Shown piece by piece: positions 9,721 to 19,095 of a stretch of DNA of 64,000 bases. A program made the position numbers and the translations under genes. How positions within the stretch are numbered: the stretch's first letter is position 1; every line of letters starts with the position of its first letter. The stretch is from Fidelibacterota bacterium (GTDB lineage Bacteria; Fidelibacterota; UBA8477; JABMPR01). Where the stretch lies: contig JAIPJF010000007.1 in assembly GCA_021734325.1 (NCBI GenBank), positions 62,001 through 126,000 of the forward strand. The letters run 5' to 3'. Under the pieces are notes generated by a model that worked only from the letters and a program-made list of their open reading frames with translations, had not been told where the DNA came from and searched no databases.

Positions 9721-10635
9721 CTATGTCCCTGGTGTACGAAAAGCCTCCAAATACTGGGGCTTGTGATATTTTTCGGTTTTAATCAATTCAGCTTTGGAAT
9801 TATAATGGTGAATGAATTTCGGTTGATGCTTGTCCGTATACTCATAAATCCGACGTTTTTGTAAATTCATTTGACGATCCCGCTCCTCCTCTTGCTGCAC
9901 CAGCCCGTATGCATCAAAGGTTCTGGAGATAAAGAGATTCCGGTCCGCATCCAGGATCTCCTCGCGCTCACGATAACCCTTCACCGGATGATAGGTATAG
10001 CGGTAGAAAGTGATCAGGGAATTATCAGGGTAATAGTGTTCCTCGGTCATGATCTGGATATCGTCATTGTAGATGGTCAACCAGTAATCCCGGAGACCAC
10101 CATCAAGGAGAAAAAAATTGCGGCGGGATTTATCCAGCCTGTTTTTGTAGTCATAATAGTATTCCGTCGAGCTTTCTATCTTATCGCCCAGGCCTTCAGT
10201 TTGCTCCAGATAAGGTTTCCCTTGCTTGTCGTAGAATACGATCAGTTTTTTTTCCAGTGTCCGGGAACGGGTAAACCACTGTTCTTCTCTCTGGGTAACG
10301 ATGTTCTTATTATAGGTCCATTCTTTTAAGAAACGCGGTTTCCCCTTATCAAAATATTCCACATAATGATGTTTCGATAAAGAACCATCACTGGCATACT
10401 CATAATAACTCTTCTCCATGAGTTGTTTGCTGCCGGAGAAATGTTTTACAGCAATGATCTGCTTTTTCTTGTTGCGCTCAACCTCATAATACGCACCGGA
10501 GATTTTCTTGTCCCTTTGGATCATATTTTGAAAACTGCGGGTAAAATGATCCCCTTTTTCATAGCGGGTCACAATTGCTGAGCTGCACCCGGTCAGGATG
10601 ATGAGGATCAACAAGGAGGACAGAAATCTGATCAT
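9721..10635 (-). CDS. lipoprotein with Tyr-rich MORN/YD-like repeats, function unknown
   Basis: 304-aa lipoprotein with lipobox LTGC (Cys17). The mature part is made of short beta-hairpin-like repeats rich in Tyr, Lys and Asp (YYEYASDGSLSK, TYNKNIVTQREE and similar), reminiscent of MORN-2/YwqK or YD-type repeats. I do not recognise a named family. Its ATG overlaps the TAA of the preceding gene by one base (TAATG), so it is translationally coupled to the coiled-coil exported protein. A shorter protein with similar repeats is at 34188. Confidence 0.72.
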   Translation of the reverse strand: MIRFLSSLLILIILTGCSSAIVTRYEKGDHFTRSFQNMIQRDKKISGAYYEVERNKKKQIIAVKHFSGSKQLMEKSYYEYASDGSLSKHHYVEYFDKGKPRFLKEWTYNKNIVTQREEQWFTRSRTLEKKLIVFYDKQGKPYLEQTEGLGDKIESSTEYYYDYKNRLDKSRRNFFLLDGGLRDYWLTIYNDDIQIMTEEHYYPDNSLITFYRYTYHPVKGYREREEILDADRNLFISRTFDAYGLVQQEEERDRQMNLQKRRIYEYTDKHQPKFIHHYNSKAELIKTEKYHKPQYLEAFRTPGT

Positions 10636-11312
10636 TATTTTGTAAACAGATAGAAGTAGATGGCAGAGCGACGGGCATTCATCATTTCAATCCCTTCAGA
10701 TTGAACGATATCATCGGCAATGTCATAAAGCTTATAGCGCTCCTCTTTAGCCAGCCCCCGGTAAAATTTGAGCACCTGCTCATCACTTAATTTCTCAATG
10801 GTGAGTAATCGTGCCTGGTCCAGGGATTGACCCTGACGTATCAATTTTACTGCTGCCAGATCAACAGAACGGGCTGAAACCGAATCAATCGTGCTGGAAG
10901 AATCCTTTTGCCTGGTGGGGGCGAGAGTCGTTCTCGGCTTTGGCTCTTTAAGTTTTTTAGCCAGGGCGTAGCGTTTTTTGGGGTCTTCCAGTTGTCTGCT
11001 CAGTTTGATGATGTCCATGGTCAGGGCGTCGATCTTGGCACTGGATGCAGCTTGTTTTCTCTGCAATGTTACCAGACGCAGACTATCCTGCTTGTTAAAA
11101 TCTCCACGAGGGGCTTCAAGCTCCTGGTCAAGTTTCATGGAGTGATTTTGCTCAGATTTGAGCTGTTCAAGCATTTGGCTAAGCTGATCGATCTTTGCAT
11201 TCAGTATTGCGATTTCTGATTTTTTCCCCTGGGCGTTAAGCAGCCCTGGAAGCATGCAGATGAGTAGTCCCAAAAGTAAGTGAATTTTGAATTTCTTTAT
11301 TGTGCTATACAT
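10635..11312 (-). CDS. exported coiled-coil protein of unknown function
   Basis: 225 aa from ATG 11312, preceded by GAGGAG; the open frame extends to 11360, but that start lacks an SD. An N-terminal signal peptide (LLLGLLICMLPGLLNAQ) is followed by a predicted coiled coil (SEIAILNAKIDQLSQMLEQL and onward). A Lys/Pro/Ser linker comes next, then a small C-terminal alpha-helical domain (LSDEQVLKFYRGL, ERYKLYDIADDIVQ). No family is recognised. It is probably periplasmic and works with the lipoprotein encoded immediately downstream. Confidence 0.72.
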   Translation of the reverse strand: MYSTIKKFKIHLLLGLLICMLPGLLNAQGKKSEIAILNAKIDQLSQMLEQLKSEQNHSMKLDQELEAPRGDFNKQDSLRLVTLQRKQAASSAKIDALTMDIIKLSRQLEDPKKRYALAKKLKEPKPRTTLAPTRQKDSSSTIDSVSARSVDLAAVKLIRQGQSLDQARLLTIEKLSDEQVLKFYRGLAKEERYKLYDIADDIVQSEGIEMMNARRSAIYFYLFTK

Positions 11313-11407
11313 GATGTGAATCTCCTCATTACTGAACAGGCAACTTAACCTCTTTGTCAAACAGGGAAAAGTGTGAATTGTGCAAGTGCACGATAGCGGA
11401 ATTCAGG

Positions 11408-11959
11408 TTATTGTTCATTCAAGCGTTTCTCATACCAATATTTCAACTCGCCCCCATCCATTTCTGACCTGATCCTCTGGTAACCATTTTTTTCTCCCAG
11501 TGCGATCATGGCCGGGAAACGATCATAACTCGTAAAATAGACACTATCTAAATTAAGTTCACGTGCAGCCTTCTCCTGCTCTTCTAGCAGGCCTTGGGCA
11601 ATGCCCTGGCGTCGGTAATCCGGGTGAACACCTCCCAGCCAGGAAAACAAGGCGTTTTCTCCTTTCTTTATGTATCCCAATTTGAATCCAACGGCTTTTC
11701 CGGCATGATATGCTACGAGGAATATCGTTTGTGTGTCTGCCATCTTTTGGAATTTCTCCAGTGTGAGCCAGGAGCTCTGGAATACCATCCATTCAAGATC
11801 TTTTAACATCTCATAATTCAATTCCACCGATTTGATGATAATTTTCTTAGAATGAATGTCGTACGCCCTCGTATGAATACTTGCTAATTTGAAAAAAGAC
11901 TTACCCCTTGAACTTTTCCATCTAAATTTAGACTTCAACGATGGGTAAACAAAAGCCAA
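11408..11959 (-). CDS. GNAT-family N-acetyltransferase
   Basis: Acetyl-CoA-dependent N-acetyltransferase fold: beta4 and the pyrophosphate loop are seen as GGVHPDYRRQGIAQGLLEEQEKA-like sequence around residue 110-132, followed by a C-terminal motif near GEKNGYQRI. The acceptor is unknown. The longest frame starts at 11959 and overlaps the divergent DUF3667 gene by 19 nt. Its first ~35 residues are basic and not family-like, so the true start is probably a later non-ATG codon before KIIIKSVELN. The protein core is secure, the start is not. Confidence 0.8.
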   Translation of the reverse strand: MAFVYPSLKSKFRWKSSRGKSFFKLASIHTRAYDIHSKKIIIKSVELNYEMLKDLEWMVFQSSWLTLEKFQKMADTQTIFLVAYHAGKAVGFKLGYIKKGENALFSWLGGVHPDYRRQGIAQGLLEEQEKAARELNLDSVYFTSYDRFPAMIALGEKNGYQRIRSEMDGGELKYWYEKRLNEQ

Positions 11960-12858
11960 GAATCGCCGCCAATATAAACTGCCTGAATTGTGGAGCGCAT
12001 CTTAGCAGCCAATTTTGTCCACAGTGCGGTCAGAAAAACAAAGACTACCGCCTTTCGTTTAAGGATCTTTTTTCAGATTTTCTGGAAGAAATGCTGGATA
12101 TGGACTCGCGGGTGCTACGGACGATGCGGACCTTATTCACCAAGCCGGGTTTTCTCACCACTGAATATATCAAAGGACGCCGGATCAGTTACCTGCCCCC
12201 AGTGAGGATCTACCTCGTGGCCAGTGTCGTGTTTTTTCTGCTCTTGTCACTGAAGGCCATGCTGCCAAGCGTACAGAACAATCAATTTATCAGGGAGCTG
12301 ACTTCCAAAGGGGGTGTAGAAGAATCCTTAAGCAGCAGAATTAAATCCCAGCAAGCCTCGAAAACGGATCAAACAGCCCTCTTCGAAGAGCAGGGTTTGG
12401 TAAGTGCCGAATCCGACAGCTCGCATTCAGGCATGAGCCTTTCCTTTGACGATCAAGCCTTTGATGTGGAACAGGGTGAATTTTTAAATAGTTTCACCGA
12501 TAATTTTGCTAAAATGATGTTTTTGCTTCTCCCTGTTGCCGCACTTCAGTTGAAGCTGCTGTACTGGCGACGCAGGAAATTGTATATCGAACATCTCATT
12601 TTCAGTCTCCATGTTCATGCCTTTATTTTCAGTCTCTTGATTCTCACCGTTATTCTGGATTATAAACCGGTCATGTGGACTGTTATTCTGGCCAGCTTGA
12701 TCTATCTGTATCTCTCTATGAAGAACTATTATGAGCAATCCTATATGAAGACCTTCTCCAAGATGTTCCTTTTACTTTTTAGCTATGGGCTGACAACGGG
12801 ATTGGTCATGGTACTCACCCTGGTCATTACGGCAATCGCAATGCTTGCAGGCAGTTAG
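11941..12858 (+). CDS. DUF3667 membrane protein with N-terminal zinc ribbon
   Basis: 305 aa. Four cysteines form a zinc ribbon (CLNC at 14-17, CPQC at 26-29). The DUF3667 signature follows (LFSDFLEEMLDMDSR, LFTKPGFLTTEYIKGRR, YLPPVRIYL). There is one membrane helix near 93-108 and three or four more in the last 110 residues. This family is frequent in Bacteroidota and its function is not known. Transcribed divergently from the GNAT gene. Confidence 0.85.
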   Translation: MGKQKPRIAANINCLNCGAHLSSQFCPQCGQKNKDYRLSFKDLFSDFLEEMLDMDSRVLRTMRTLFTKPGFLTTEYIKGRRISYLPPVRIYLVASVVFFLLLSLKAMLPSVQNNQFIRELTSKGGVEESLSSRIKSQQASKTDQTALFEEQGLVSAESDSSHSGMSLSFDDQAFDVEQGEFLNSFTDNFAKMMFLLLPVAALQLKLLYWRRRKLYIEHLIFSLHVHAFIFSLLILTVILDYKPVMWTVILASLIYLYLSMKNYYEQSYMKTFSKMFLLLFSYGLTTGLVMVLTLVITAIAMLAGS

Positions 12859-12877
12859 ATTATGACATCTTTGTCCC

Positions 12878-13456
12878 ATGCTTGAGCTAATCTCACAGAC
12901 CTTTAACGCCTCTGTCATTGCAGTCACGCAGTTGTTCCTTTCGACAGTCATGAGTAGCAATCCCTGGTTCGAGGGTCTGGAGATCAACTACGAGGGAAAC
13001 AAACAGGAAATTATCTGCAATACTAAATTATCACCATCATTTACGGAGACTCTCGATGATGTGCTACTTTCCGGACAGAATATCACCCTCCATTTTCGAT
13101 TTGAACTCTTTACTGCAGGCGAATCCAAAGCACTTCAGCAAAAGGAAATTGTGAATGGGTTTCGCTATGACACCGAATCAGAGTCCTATTACCTGATCAA
13201 TTCCGAGGACAGGGAAGTGGAGCGCTTCTTTACTGTTGAAGCGGCTAAGGATTCGTATGTGACAGTCTTGAATTTAACGGTCGCCAATACCGAAGATCTG
13301 CCAGCACAAAATGAGTATTTTTTGAGAGTAACGGCGTTTCTGGATCCTGTCAAGCTGGATAATATGAGTGAATCCGTGAATCTCATGTTGCGCTGGGCCA
13401 GTGTAAAACCCACTATTGTTTCAGAAAAATTCCGGATTTCTCCGCGGGCTACCTGA
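12878..13456 (+). CDS. DUF4390-like protein of unknown function
   Basis: 192 aa starting 19 nt after the DUF3667 gene. The core has the pattern of a transport/secretion-associated beta domain: KLSPSFTETLDDVLLSGQNI then LHFRFELF, followed by YDTESESYYL and later YFLRVTAFLDPV. This resembles DUF4390, but the match is by eye and weak. The N-terminal ~25 residues are hydrophobic and could be a membrane anchor. Converges with manA, 3 nt between stops. Confidence 0.6.
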   Translation: MLELISQTFNASVIAVTQLFLSTVMSSNPWFEGLEINYEGNKQEIICNTKLSPSFTETLDDVLLSGQNITLHFRFELFTAGESKALQQKEIVNGFRYDTESESYYLINSEDREVERFFTVEAAKDSYVTVLNLTVANTEDLPAQNEYFLRVTAFLDPVKLDNMSESVNLMLRWASVKPTIVSEKFRISPRAT

Positions 13457-13459
13457 TCC

Positions 13460-14683
13460 TTAGGGGAGCTTGACCACGTATATGCTTGAGTTCTGTTTCG
13501 CTCTGAGGCTGTAGTTGCTCAAATTAGCCGGGGAAATAAACGCATCGCCCCGTCGGAAGATACTCATGCAGTCTGCTTCATCTGAACACCAATGAAAATT
13601 GATCAACCCATCCAGGATCAGAAATAACGTCAGTTCTGTCTGACCAGTAAAATCGTGGGATTTTTTAGCATTTATTTTTAACACGCTTACCTGGAATTCA
13701 TTGACACTGGTTTGATACACTGTCATGGGACCTGACGTGCTGGTTGCGACTCTGAAATCGGTGTTTCTCTCCTTTGTCAGTATCCTGGATAGTGCCTTAG
13801 AATCGCAGAATTTTTTGGTCAACCCCAATCGGACAACATTGTCAGAATTGGCCATGCATTCGATGATATTGCCCCTGAGATAGGCATGTGGGACACCAGG
13901 AGGCAGGTAGACCGCCTCACCTGGCCCCAGATGAACGCGATTAAGCAGAAAGAGAAAGAGCAAGCCCACGTCTCGCTGGCCGTGTATCTCAGTCTGGTTC
14001 AGGAATAATGATTCTGATTCAGTCAGGGTAGATTTTTTTGCCAGCCGATTATGGAGATACCCAATACAGGTTTCGATTGCATCCGGCTGATTTTCCCAAA
14101 GTCTGAGAATTTTCAGAACATCATCGTGAATACCCGTGGTTGAGGCGTTGTCTGAATACAGAAGTGCTCGCAGTTCAGGAATATCCCCCAGTACCTGCTC
14201 GTAATCCTGGTCTGATAGCAGACCGATCAGCGCGTCCAGGGAATCGATGGCGATGGCGATCTCAGGTTTGTGATTGCTGTCCGGATAATGTTCAGGGTCC
14301 TGCTGATGGAGTTGTTCTGCCTGTGATTTATCCGGATGGGCTTGAATGCTCAAGGCCTCGTTTGCGGACAATACCTTGAAAAGGTAGGGAAGACCAGTTG
14401 AAAAAGCAGCACTCCGATACCGACTGAGATGGTTCACCGGATCGGCTGCAAGCCAGTCGGAAAGTGATAGCTCTCCATGGGCAAAATCGATAATCGTTGA
14501 TGGTGCGCTGGGATGTGTCCCCATCCACAATTCTGCATAGGGCTTGTCATTTTCGGGTGTGATGCCGAGAAGGTCTGCGATAAATGCATCCTTGTTTTTC
14601 ATCCCCCAGGGGTAATGCTGAATGGTATTCCTGAGCAACAAGGGTCTGGGTTGATGAATGCTTTTGGATTCAGGGCTGGCCAC
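13460..14683 (-). CDS. manA: mannose-6-phosphate isomerase, class I
   Basis: 407-aa type I phosphomannose isomerase, interconverting mannose 6-phosphate and fructose 6-phosphate with bound zinc. Seen are QHYPWG near the N-terminus, the zinc-ligand segment SIQAHPDKSQAE (about 113-124), SNHKPEIAIA, and the C-terminal PPGVPHAYLRGNIIE with its His ligand and the MANSDNVVRLGLT motif. Length is as expected for ManA. It feeds mannose and GDP-sugar metabolism for surface polysaccharides. It is divergent from the PilM-like gene across an A+T-rich promoter region. Confidence 0.95.
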   Translation of the reverse strand: MASPESKSIHQPRPLLLRNTIQHYPWGMKNKDAFIADLLGITPENDKPYAELWMGTHPSAPSTIIDFAHGELSLSDWLAADPVNHLSRYRSAAFSTGLPYLFKVLSANEALSIQAHPDKSQAEQLHQQDPEHYPDSNHKPEIAIAIDSLDALIGLLSDQDYEQVLGDIPELRALLYSDNASTTGIHDDVLKILRLWENQPDAIETCIGYLHNRLAKKSTLTESESLFLNQTEIHGQRDVGLLFLFLLNRVHLGPGEAVYLPPGVPHAYLRGNIIECMANSDNVVRLGLTKKFCDSKALSRILTKERNTDFRVATSTSGPMTVYQTSVNEFQVSVLKINAKKSHDFTGQTELTLFLILDGLINFHWCSDEADCMSIFRRGDAFISPANLSNYSLRAKQNSSIYVVKLP

Positions 14684-14909
14684 GATAAAAACTATTCGAT
14701 TCTCTGCTCCTCTCCAATGAGAAATAGAGTTGTTTAGTGATATATCTCACAGTAATAAAAATACGATATAAATTATATAATATTAAATTAATCGTAAATT
14801 TTTTCTTGGAATCATATCTCAGCATTTTATTTTTCTCCTAAACCGAGACAGAAAGCAGGAAGAAAATGAGCCGAGACCTGATGGTTTAGCTCGTTATTTG
14901 GAGGAATCA

Positions 14910-15818
14910 ATGATTCATTCAAAAGATGTCAAAGCCAGGCTGTTTTTCACCTATCTCAAAGATAAAACAGAGTTGTTTCTATACGTAAAACCCCACGATA
15001 CCACTGGGAGTCGTTGCGTCTATCGTCGAGCACCGGGTGATGCCGCAATGAGCTACAGGATCCATGCCTTACTGGAAAATACCGGTGTGCTAAAATCAGA
15101 AATTGAGATATGGGTGCTTTTGTATCCACCAGAAATCAGAACGACCACGATCTATGCACCGTCGGGACTGTCTGACAAGGAGATCTCCGTTCACATACAT
15201 GAAAACGTATTGCTGAATCAGCCCTATTCGCTCAAATATGACTGGAAGAATTATTTGCTCCAAAGAAGGGATAACGGACATGATGAAGACATGGTAACCA
15301 TCACCTTCCTGGGGAAAAACGTCTTACCAAGAATCCGTTCCCTCCTGGGAAAGGATACAGCTAAAATTAATTTTATCGGAGATGGTCTTCAGTTTCTCAA
15401 CGTAAATATGAAAATTTTCCCCCAGCTTCGGGGACAGACATACGAGCTTATCCTGCCCTATGATGAGATCTACTACAAGGCCATCATCCGCTCAGGCGTT
15501 CATTTTGAAAGCCTGGGGCTGCCCCATGGGTGCTCAGCGGAATTTGGACACTACAAACTGAGATCAGAGCAGGTCTATTTAAAAATGGGTAATCAAGGAT
15601 CCAAGTTAGACCTGCCTGTATTCCAGCCCCTGGTTCCTGTTGATGAGTGGAAAGAGACCTATCTGACTCCATCAGCCTTTCCAAGTTGGTACATCGCGTT
15701 ACGAAGTATGGATCAGGAGACACAGGTGAATTTTGCGGAGCGATTTCACCAGGAAGAAAAGCTAGTCAGGAATCATACCTCTCTATCCATAGGTCCTGCT
15801 TATGGCTATTCAAGTTGA
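14910..15818 (+). CDS. orphan PilM/EpsL-like protein, function unknown
   Basis: 302 aa. ATG 14910 has GGAGGAA at 14900-14905, preferred over the in-frame TTG 14898. Not firmly recognised. Residues ~75-165 (TTTIYAPSGLSDKEISVHIH then PYSLKYDW, and VTITFLGKNVLPRIRSLL) follow the pattern of the PilM/GspL actin-like fold: LP-like segment, paired Glu/His helix, W after the beta hairpin, then VLVA/LL. No PilN, PilO or ATPase genes are adjacent. No signal peptide. It could be a degenerate adaptor. Confidence 0.5.
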   Translation: MIHSKDVKARLFFTYLKDKTELFLYVKPHDTTGSRCVYRRAPGDAAMSYRIHALLENTGVLKSEIEIWVLLYPPEIRTTTIYAPSGLSDKEISVHIHENVLLNQPYSLKYDWKNYLLQRRDNGHDEDMVTITFLGKNVLPRIRSLLGKDTAKINFIGDGLQFLNVNMKIFPQLRGQTYELILPYDEIYYKAIIRSGVHFESLGLPHGCSAEFGHYKLRSEQVYLKMGNQGSKLDLPVFQPLVPVDEWKETYLTPSAFPSWYIALRSMDQETQVNFAERFHQEEKLVRNHTSLSIGPAYGYSS

Positions 15819-15864
15819 CTCTGCGAAGGATGATGATGGCAGTAAACATACTGATTGGATAATA

Positions 15865-16617
15865 TTATATGTTATTCCTGTTTCGCATGGTAGCAGCAAT
15901 ATCCTTTATGGCAAAGGGGGCATAGTAAATATAGAAAGAAACAACGGCTACCCCTTCCAGAACGAGAATATACCACGGCCACGGACCCATGGCATCCATG
16001 ATGGACCCATTTACCGGTTTGTGACAGATAAAGAGATAATTGCCATCAACTAGAGAATTGAATCCGGCCATAATGACCAGATAGATATTCGTGAATCCGA
16101 ACACCTTCCAGATAGATTTGTGGGTGGGCCTCAGACCGCCTATCCAGGTCATATAGAGACTGGCGAAGATCAGCGTACCGTGGGATACGAAAAATTGAAA
16201 AAAACGGTAATGGGGGTAGCCGTATTGACCAATATCAGGAGTGAGCAAGGCCTGGATCGCTCCACCCAAACCCCAGAAATAGACCAATTCATAGAGTAGT
16301 TGACTCCGATTAATCATTAAGAATGCACCAAGCACAATGGCCAGACCACATAAATGCAAGGGCAGAGACTCACCGGCAGACCAGGTGCCCATACTGAGGC
16401 GCCAGATGCTCAGGCTCAGTTCCTGCAGCAAAAGCAGACTGGCGATGATCCAGCGTGTTCTGAAATCGATCTGTGAGGATTTGAACCAGGCTCTGAAATA
16501 CCAGAGACAGAAGTAAAGGATGAAAAGAACACCCAAAGCAATCAAATGCGGTGGTGAGAAAAAAACAAAGGCATGACCTGGATAATCTGTGGCGAATGGA
16601 CCTGCACCGTACGTCAT
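15865..16617 (-). CDS. TIGR02206-type (YwaF-like) membrane protein
   Basis: About 250 aa with six to seven membrane helices. The family features are HAFVFFSPPHLIALG near the N-terminus, LPLHLCGLAIVLGAF in the middle, and YFWGLGGAIQALLTPD followed by HYRFFQFFVSHG. Matches the TIGR02206/YwaF integral membrane family of unknown function. The chosen ATG 16617 overlaps the glpK TGA as ATGA, so translation is coupled to glycerol kinase; an alternative ATG lies two codons upstream at 16623. The context hints at a role around glycerol, but nothing proves it. Confidence 0.8.
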   Translation of the reverse strand: MTYGAGPFATDYPGHAFVFFSPPHLIALGVLFILYFCLWYFRAWFKSSQIDFRTRWIIASLLLLQELSLSIWRLSMGTWSAGESLPLHLCGLAIVLGAFLMINRSQLLYELVYFWGLGGAIQALLTPDIGQYGYPHYRFFQFFVSHGTLIFASLYMTWIGGLRPTHKSIWKVFGFTNIYLVIMAGFNSLVDGNYLFICHKPVNGSIMDAMGPWPWYILVLEGVAVVSFYIYYAPFAIKDIAATMRNRNNI

Positions 16618-18062
16618 GAGCATTGGGCCTTTCTGATGGCAAGGTGCCATCCAGCAATATTTTTTTGACGCTCGCTTTCAAGCATCGATGGGTGAAAGTG
16701 AACCTTTTGTTTAGAGAATTCAGTCAGAATCTGAGGTGTCCAAATACCCTGTGCCAGACCAGCCAGGTAGGCAGCACCCAAGGCCGTTGTCTCCACGCGA
16801 TCTGCTCTTTCAACAACCAGATTGAGGATGTCTGCCTGAAATTGCATCAGAAAATCATTCTCCGTCGCCCCGCCATCCACAGCTATCCCGTTGATTGGCA
16901 GCTCTGTATCCTGCTCCATGGCCTTGATAACATCATAGGTTTGGTAGCACATGGATTCCAAGCCGGCTCTGATCAGATGATTTTTACTTGACCCTCTTGT
17001 CAAACCGGCGATTATGCCCCGGGCTTCCATATCCCAATAGGGTGCTCCCAATCCGACAAATGCAGGCACCAGATAAACACCGCCATTGTCCGAAATGGAA
17101 TTGGCTGCCGCCTCACTTTCTGCTGCTGTCTGGATGAGACCTAATTCATCCCGCAACCACTGAACGGCTGCCCCGGCAATAAAGACTGATCCCTCAAGCG
17201 CGTAGCAGGGTTCTCCATTCTGGGCGACGGCCAGGGTTGTGATCAATCCATGCTGTGAATCAATTGCCTGCGATCCGGTATTCATCATGATGAAACATCC
17301 GGTCCCATACGTATTCTTGATTTCTCCCGCCGTAAAACACTGCTGTCCAAACAGGGATGCCTGCTGATCACCAGCAACACCGGAAATAGGAATGTTGATC
17401 AATTCAGGAATGCTTTCAACGATGCCAAAATCACCTGAAGAAGGCCTCACTTCAGGTAAAATTGATTCAGGTATTTCCAAAAGCTCACAGAGCTCAGCGT
17501 CCCATTCTCTGCTATGAATATTGTACAGCATGGTACGGGAGGCATTGGTGTAATCAGTGGCGTGGACTCGGCCGCCAGTCAGTTTCCAGATCAGCCATGA
17601 ATCGATGGTTCCAAACCGTAAATCCTGATCTTCGCTGACAGGTGCATTTTCGAGGATCCATTTGACTTTTGTGCCACTGAAATATGCATCCAGGGGGAGA
17701 CCGGTTTTTTGCTTGATCAGTTCCCTGTATGGTTCAAGACTATTACAGATGGCCGACGTCCGGCGACATTGCCAGACAATGGCATTGTACACGGGTTTAC
17801 CCGTTTTAGCGTCCCACACGACGGTGGTCTCTCTCTGATTCGTGATGCCGACAGCTTCAATGGTGCCATCTAACCTAGTCATTATTTCGGATACACAATC
17901 CATGACAGTCTGCCAGATCTCTTCAGGATCGTGTTCCACCCAGCCAGGGAAGGGGTAAAACTGGCGGAATTCACGATATGCTTTGCTTACGATCGCCCCG
18001 TCATGCTCTACTAACAACACCGTTGTTCCCGTTGTCCCCTGATCAATCGCGAGTATGGCCAA
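16614..18062 (-). CDS. glpK: glycerol kinase
   Basis: 482-aa FGGY-family kinase, phosphorylating glycerol to sn-glycerol 3-phosphate with ATP. N-terminal DQGTTGTT, then GWVEHDPEEIW, TNQRETTVVWD, SGTKVKWIL, GTIDSWLIWKL and DYTNASRTMLYNI are all characteristic of GlpK rather than other FGGY kinases. GVAGDQQASLFGQ and VDGGATENDFLMQFQAD complete the ATP-binding half. Slightly short of the usual ~500 residues but apparently full length. Its stop overlaps the start of the membrane protein downstream. The monoacylglycerol-lipase-like gene lies upstream on the same strand, suggesting use of lipid-derived glycerol. Confidence 0.95.
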   Translation of the reverse strand: MAILAIDQGTTGTTVLLVEHDGAIVSKAYREFRQFYPFPGWVEHDPEEIWQTVMDCVSEIMTRLDGTIEAVGITNQRETTVVWDAKTGKPVYNAIVWQCRRTSAICNSLEPYRELIKQKTGLPLDAYFSGTKVKWILENAPVSEDQDLRFGTIDSWLIWKLTGGRVHATDYTNASRTMLYNIHSREWDAELCELLEIPESILPEVRPSSGDFGIVESIPELINIPISGVAGDQQASLFGQQCFTAGEIKNTYGTGCFIMMNTGSQAIDSQHGLITTLAVAQNGEPCYALEGSVFIAGAAVQWLRDELGLIQTAAESEAAANSISDNGGVYLVPAFVGLGAPYWDMEARGIIAGLTRGSSKNHLIRAGLESMCYQTYDVIKAMEQDTELPINGIAVDGGATENDFLMQFQADILNLVVERADRVETTALGAAYLAGLAQGIWTPQILTEFSKQKVHFHPSMLESERQKNIAGWHLAIRKAQCS

Positions 18063-18157
18063 AATGATTACCTGTTTTTTTGCTTATTTTATTAATAAAG
18101 CTACATTCTGACTTCAACACTATAACTCATTGCGGGTCAAAACCTGCACTCGAACCT

Positions 18158-19000
18158 CTATATATGCGCGTCCAGCCAGGCGATCATATCCGATTTTACC
18201 TGGTCCTGCTCCGGCTCATTGAGGATCTCATGATAGAGCCCCTCATACAGCTTCAGTGTTTTATCTGCAGAACCAACCTTCCCATAGAGCATCTTACTCC
18301 CACTTACATCAGCCAGTTTATCTGAGGTCCCATGCATAATAAGAATGGGAAGCCTGATCGTCGATGCCAGTGCACCAATGCTTTTCGTGGATTTGAGTAG
18401 TTCAGACCCTGTTCTGGCAAGGATCCCCCCTCGATAATTCAATGGATCGTTGTCATAAGCCTCCACCACCAGCGGATCTTTTGAGATATCAGCGCTCGCC
18501 AGCTTCACTGCAGGGAGCTTGGGAGCAATAATGCTCAGCAGCCCAGAAATTTTTTGAAGGAGCGGCGAAATGTCATCACTGACTTTTACTGAAGGCGCGC
18601 TGAGGAGAATTCCCCTGACATCAGGCTTCCTCTCGATGGTAAATAAGGTAACGATACCTCCACCCATGCTATGCCCAAACAGAAAGAGCGGCAGGGACGG
18701 AAATTTTTCCTTTGTCCTGGTAAGCACTTCCTCCAGATCATTTAGATAGTCCTGGAAAGAGTTGACGTAATTTCGCTTGCCTGAGGAGTTTCCGTGTCCG
18801 CGGAGATCGAAGGCCACCACAGAGTATCCGGCTGCGTTCAGAGATTTGGCAATATGCTCGTAGCGACCTGAATGCTCGGCGATGCCATGCGTCATTAAAA
18901 CAACACCCTTGGCTGCCTCCTGGCTCCAGGTTCGCTCAAAAAGATTAAAGTTGTCAGGCGTTGTGAATGTTGTCTCATTGCTGACCTTTGTCGCAACCAT
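18158..19000 (-). CDS. alpha/beta hydrolase, monoacylglycerol lipase-like
   Basis: 280-aa serine hydrolase of the Hydrolase_4/monoglyceride-lipase type. The oxyanion segment is MTHGIAEHSGRY, the FDLRGHGNSSG loop follows, the nucleophile elbow GHSMGG has Ser111, a candidate Asp lies in MHGTSDKLAD and a His in GLYHEIL. No signal peptide, so cytoplasmic. The product glycerol would be the substrate of glpK, encoded 95 nt downstream on the same strand. Confidence 0.88.
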   Translation of the reverse strand: MVATKVSNETTFTTPDNFNLFERTWSQEAAKGVVLMTHGIAEHSGRYEHIAKSLNAAGYSVVAFDLRGHGNSSGKRNYVNSFQDYLNDLEEVLTRTKEKFPSLPLFLFGHSMGGGIVTLFTIERKPDVRGILLSAPSVKVSDDISPLLQKISGLLSIIAPKLPAVKLASADISKDPLVVEAYDNDPLNYRGGILARTGSELLKSTKSIGALASTIRLPILIMHGTSDKLADVSGSKMLYGKVGSADKTLKLYEGLYHEILNEPEQDQVKSDMIAWLDAHI

Positions 19001-19095
19001 GGAACCTCCCCTTCATACCGAATCGGCATTGAATAAACTGAACTGTTTTCATGCTTGGTGATACCGCAAAAAATAAGCCCCTGCGGTCGGTAAAA

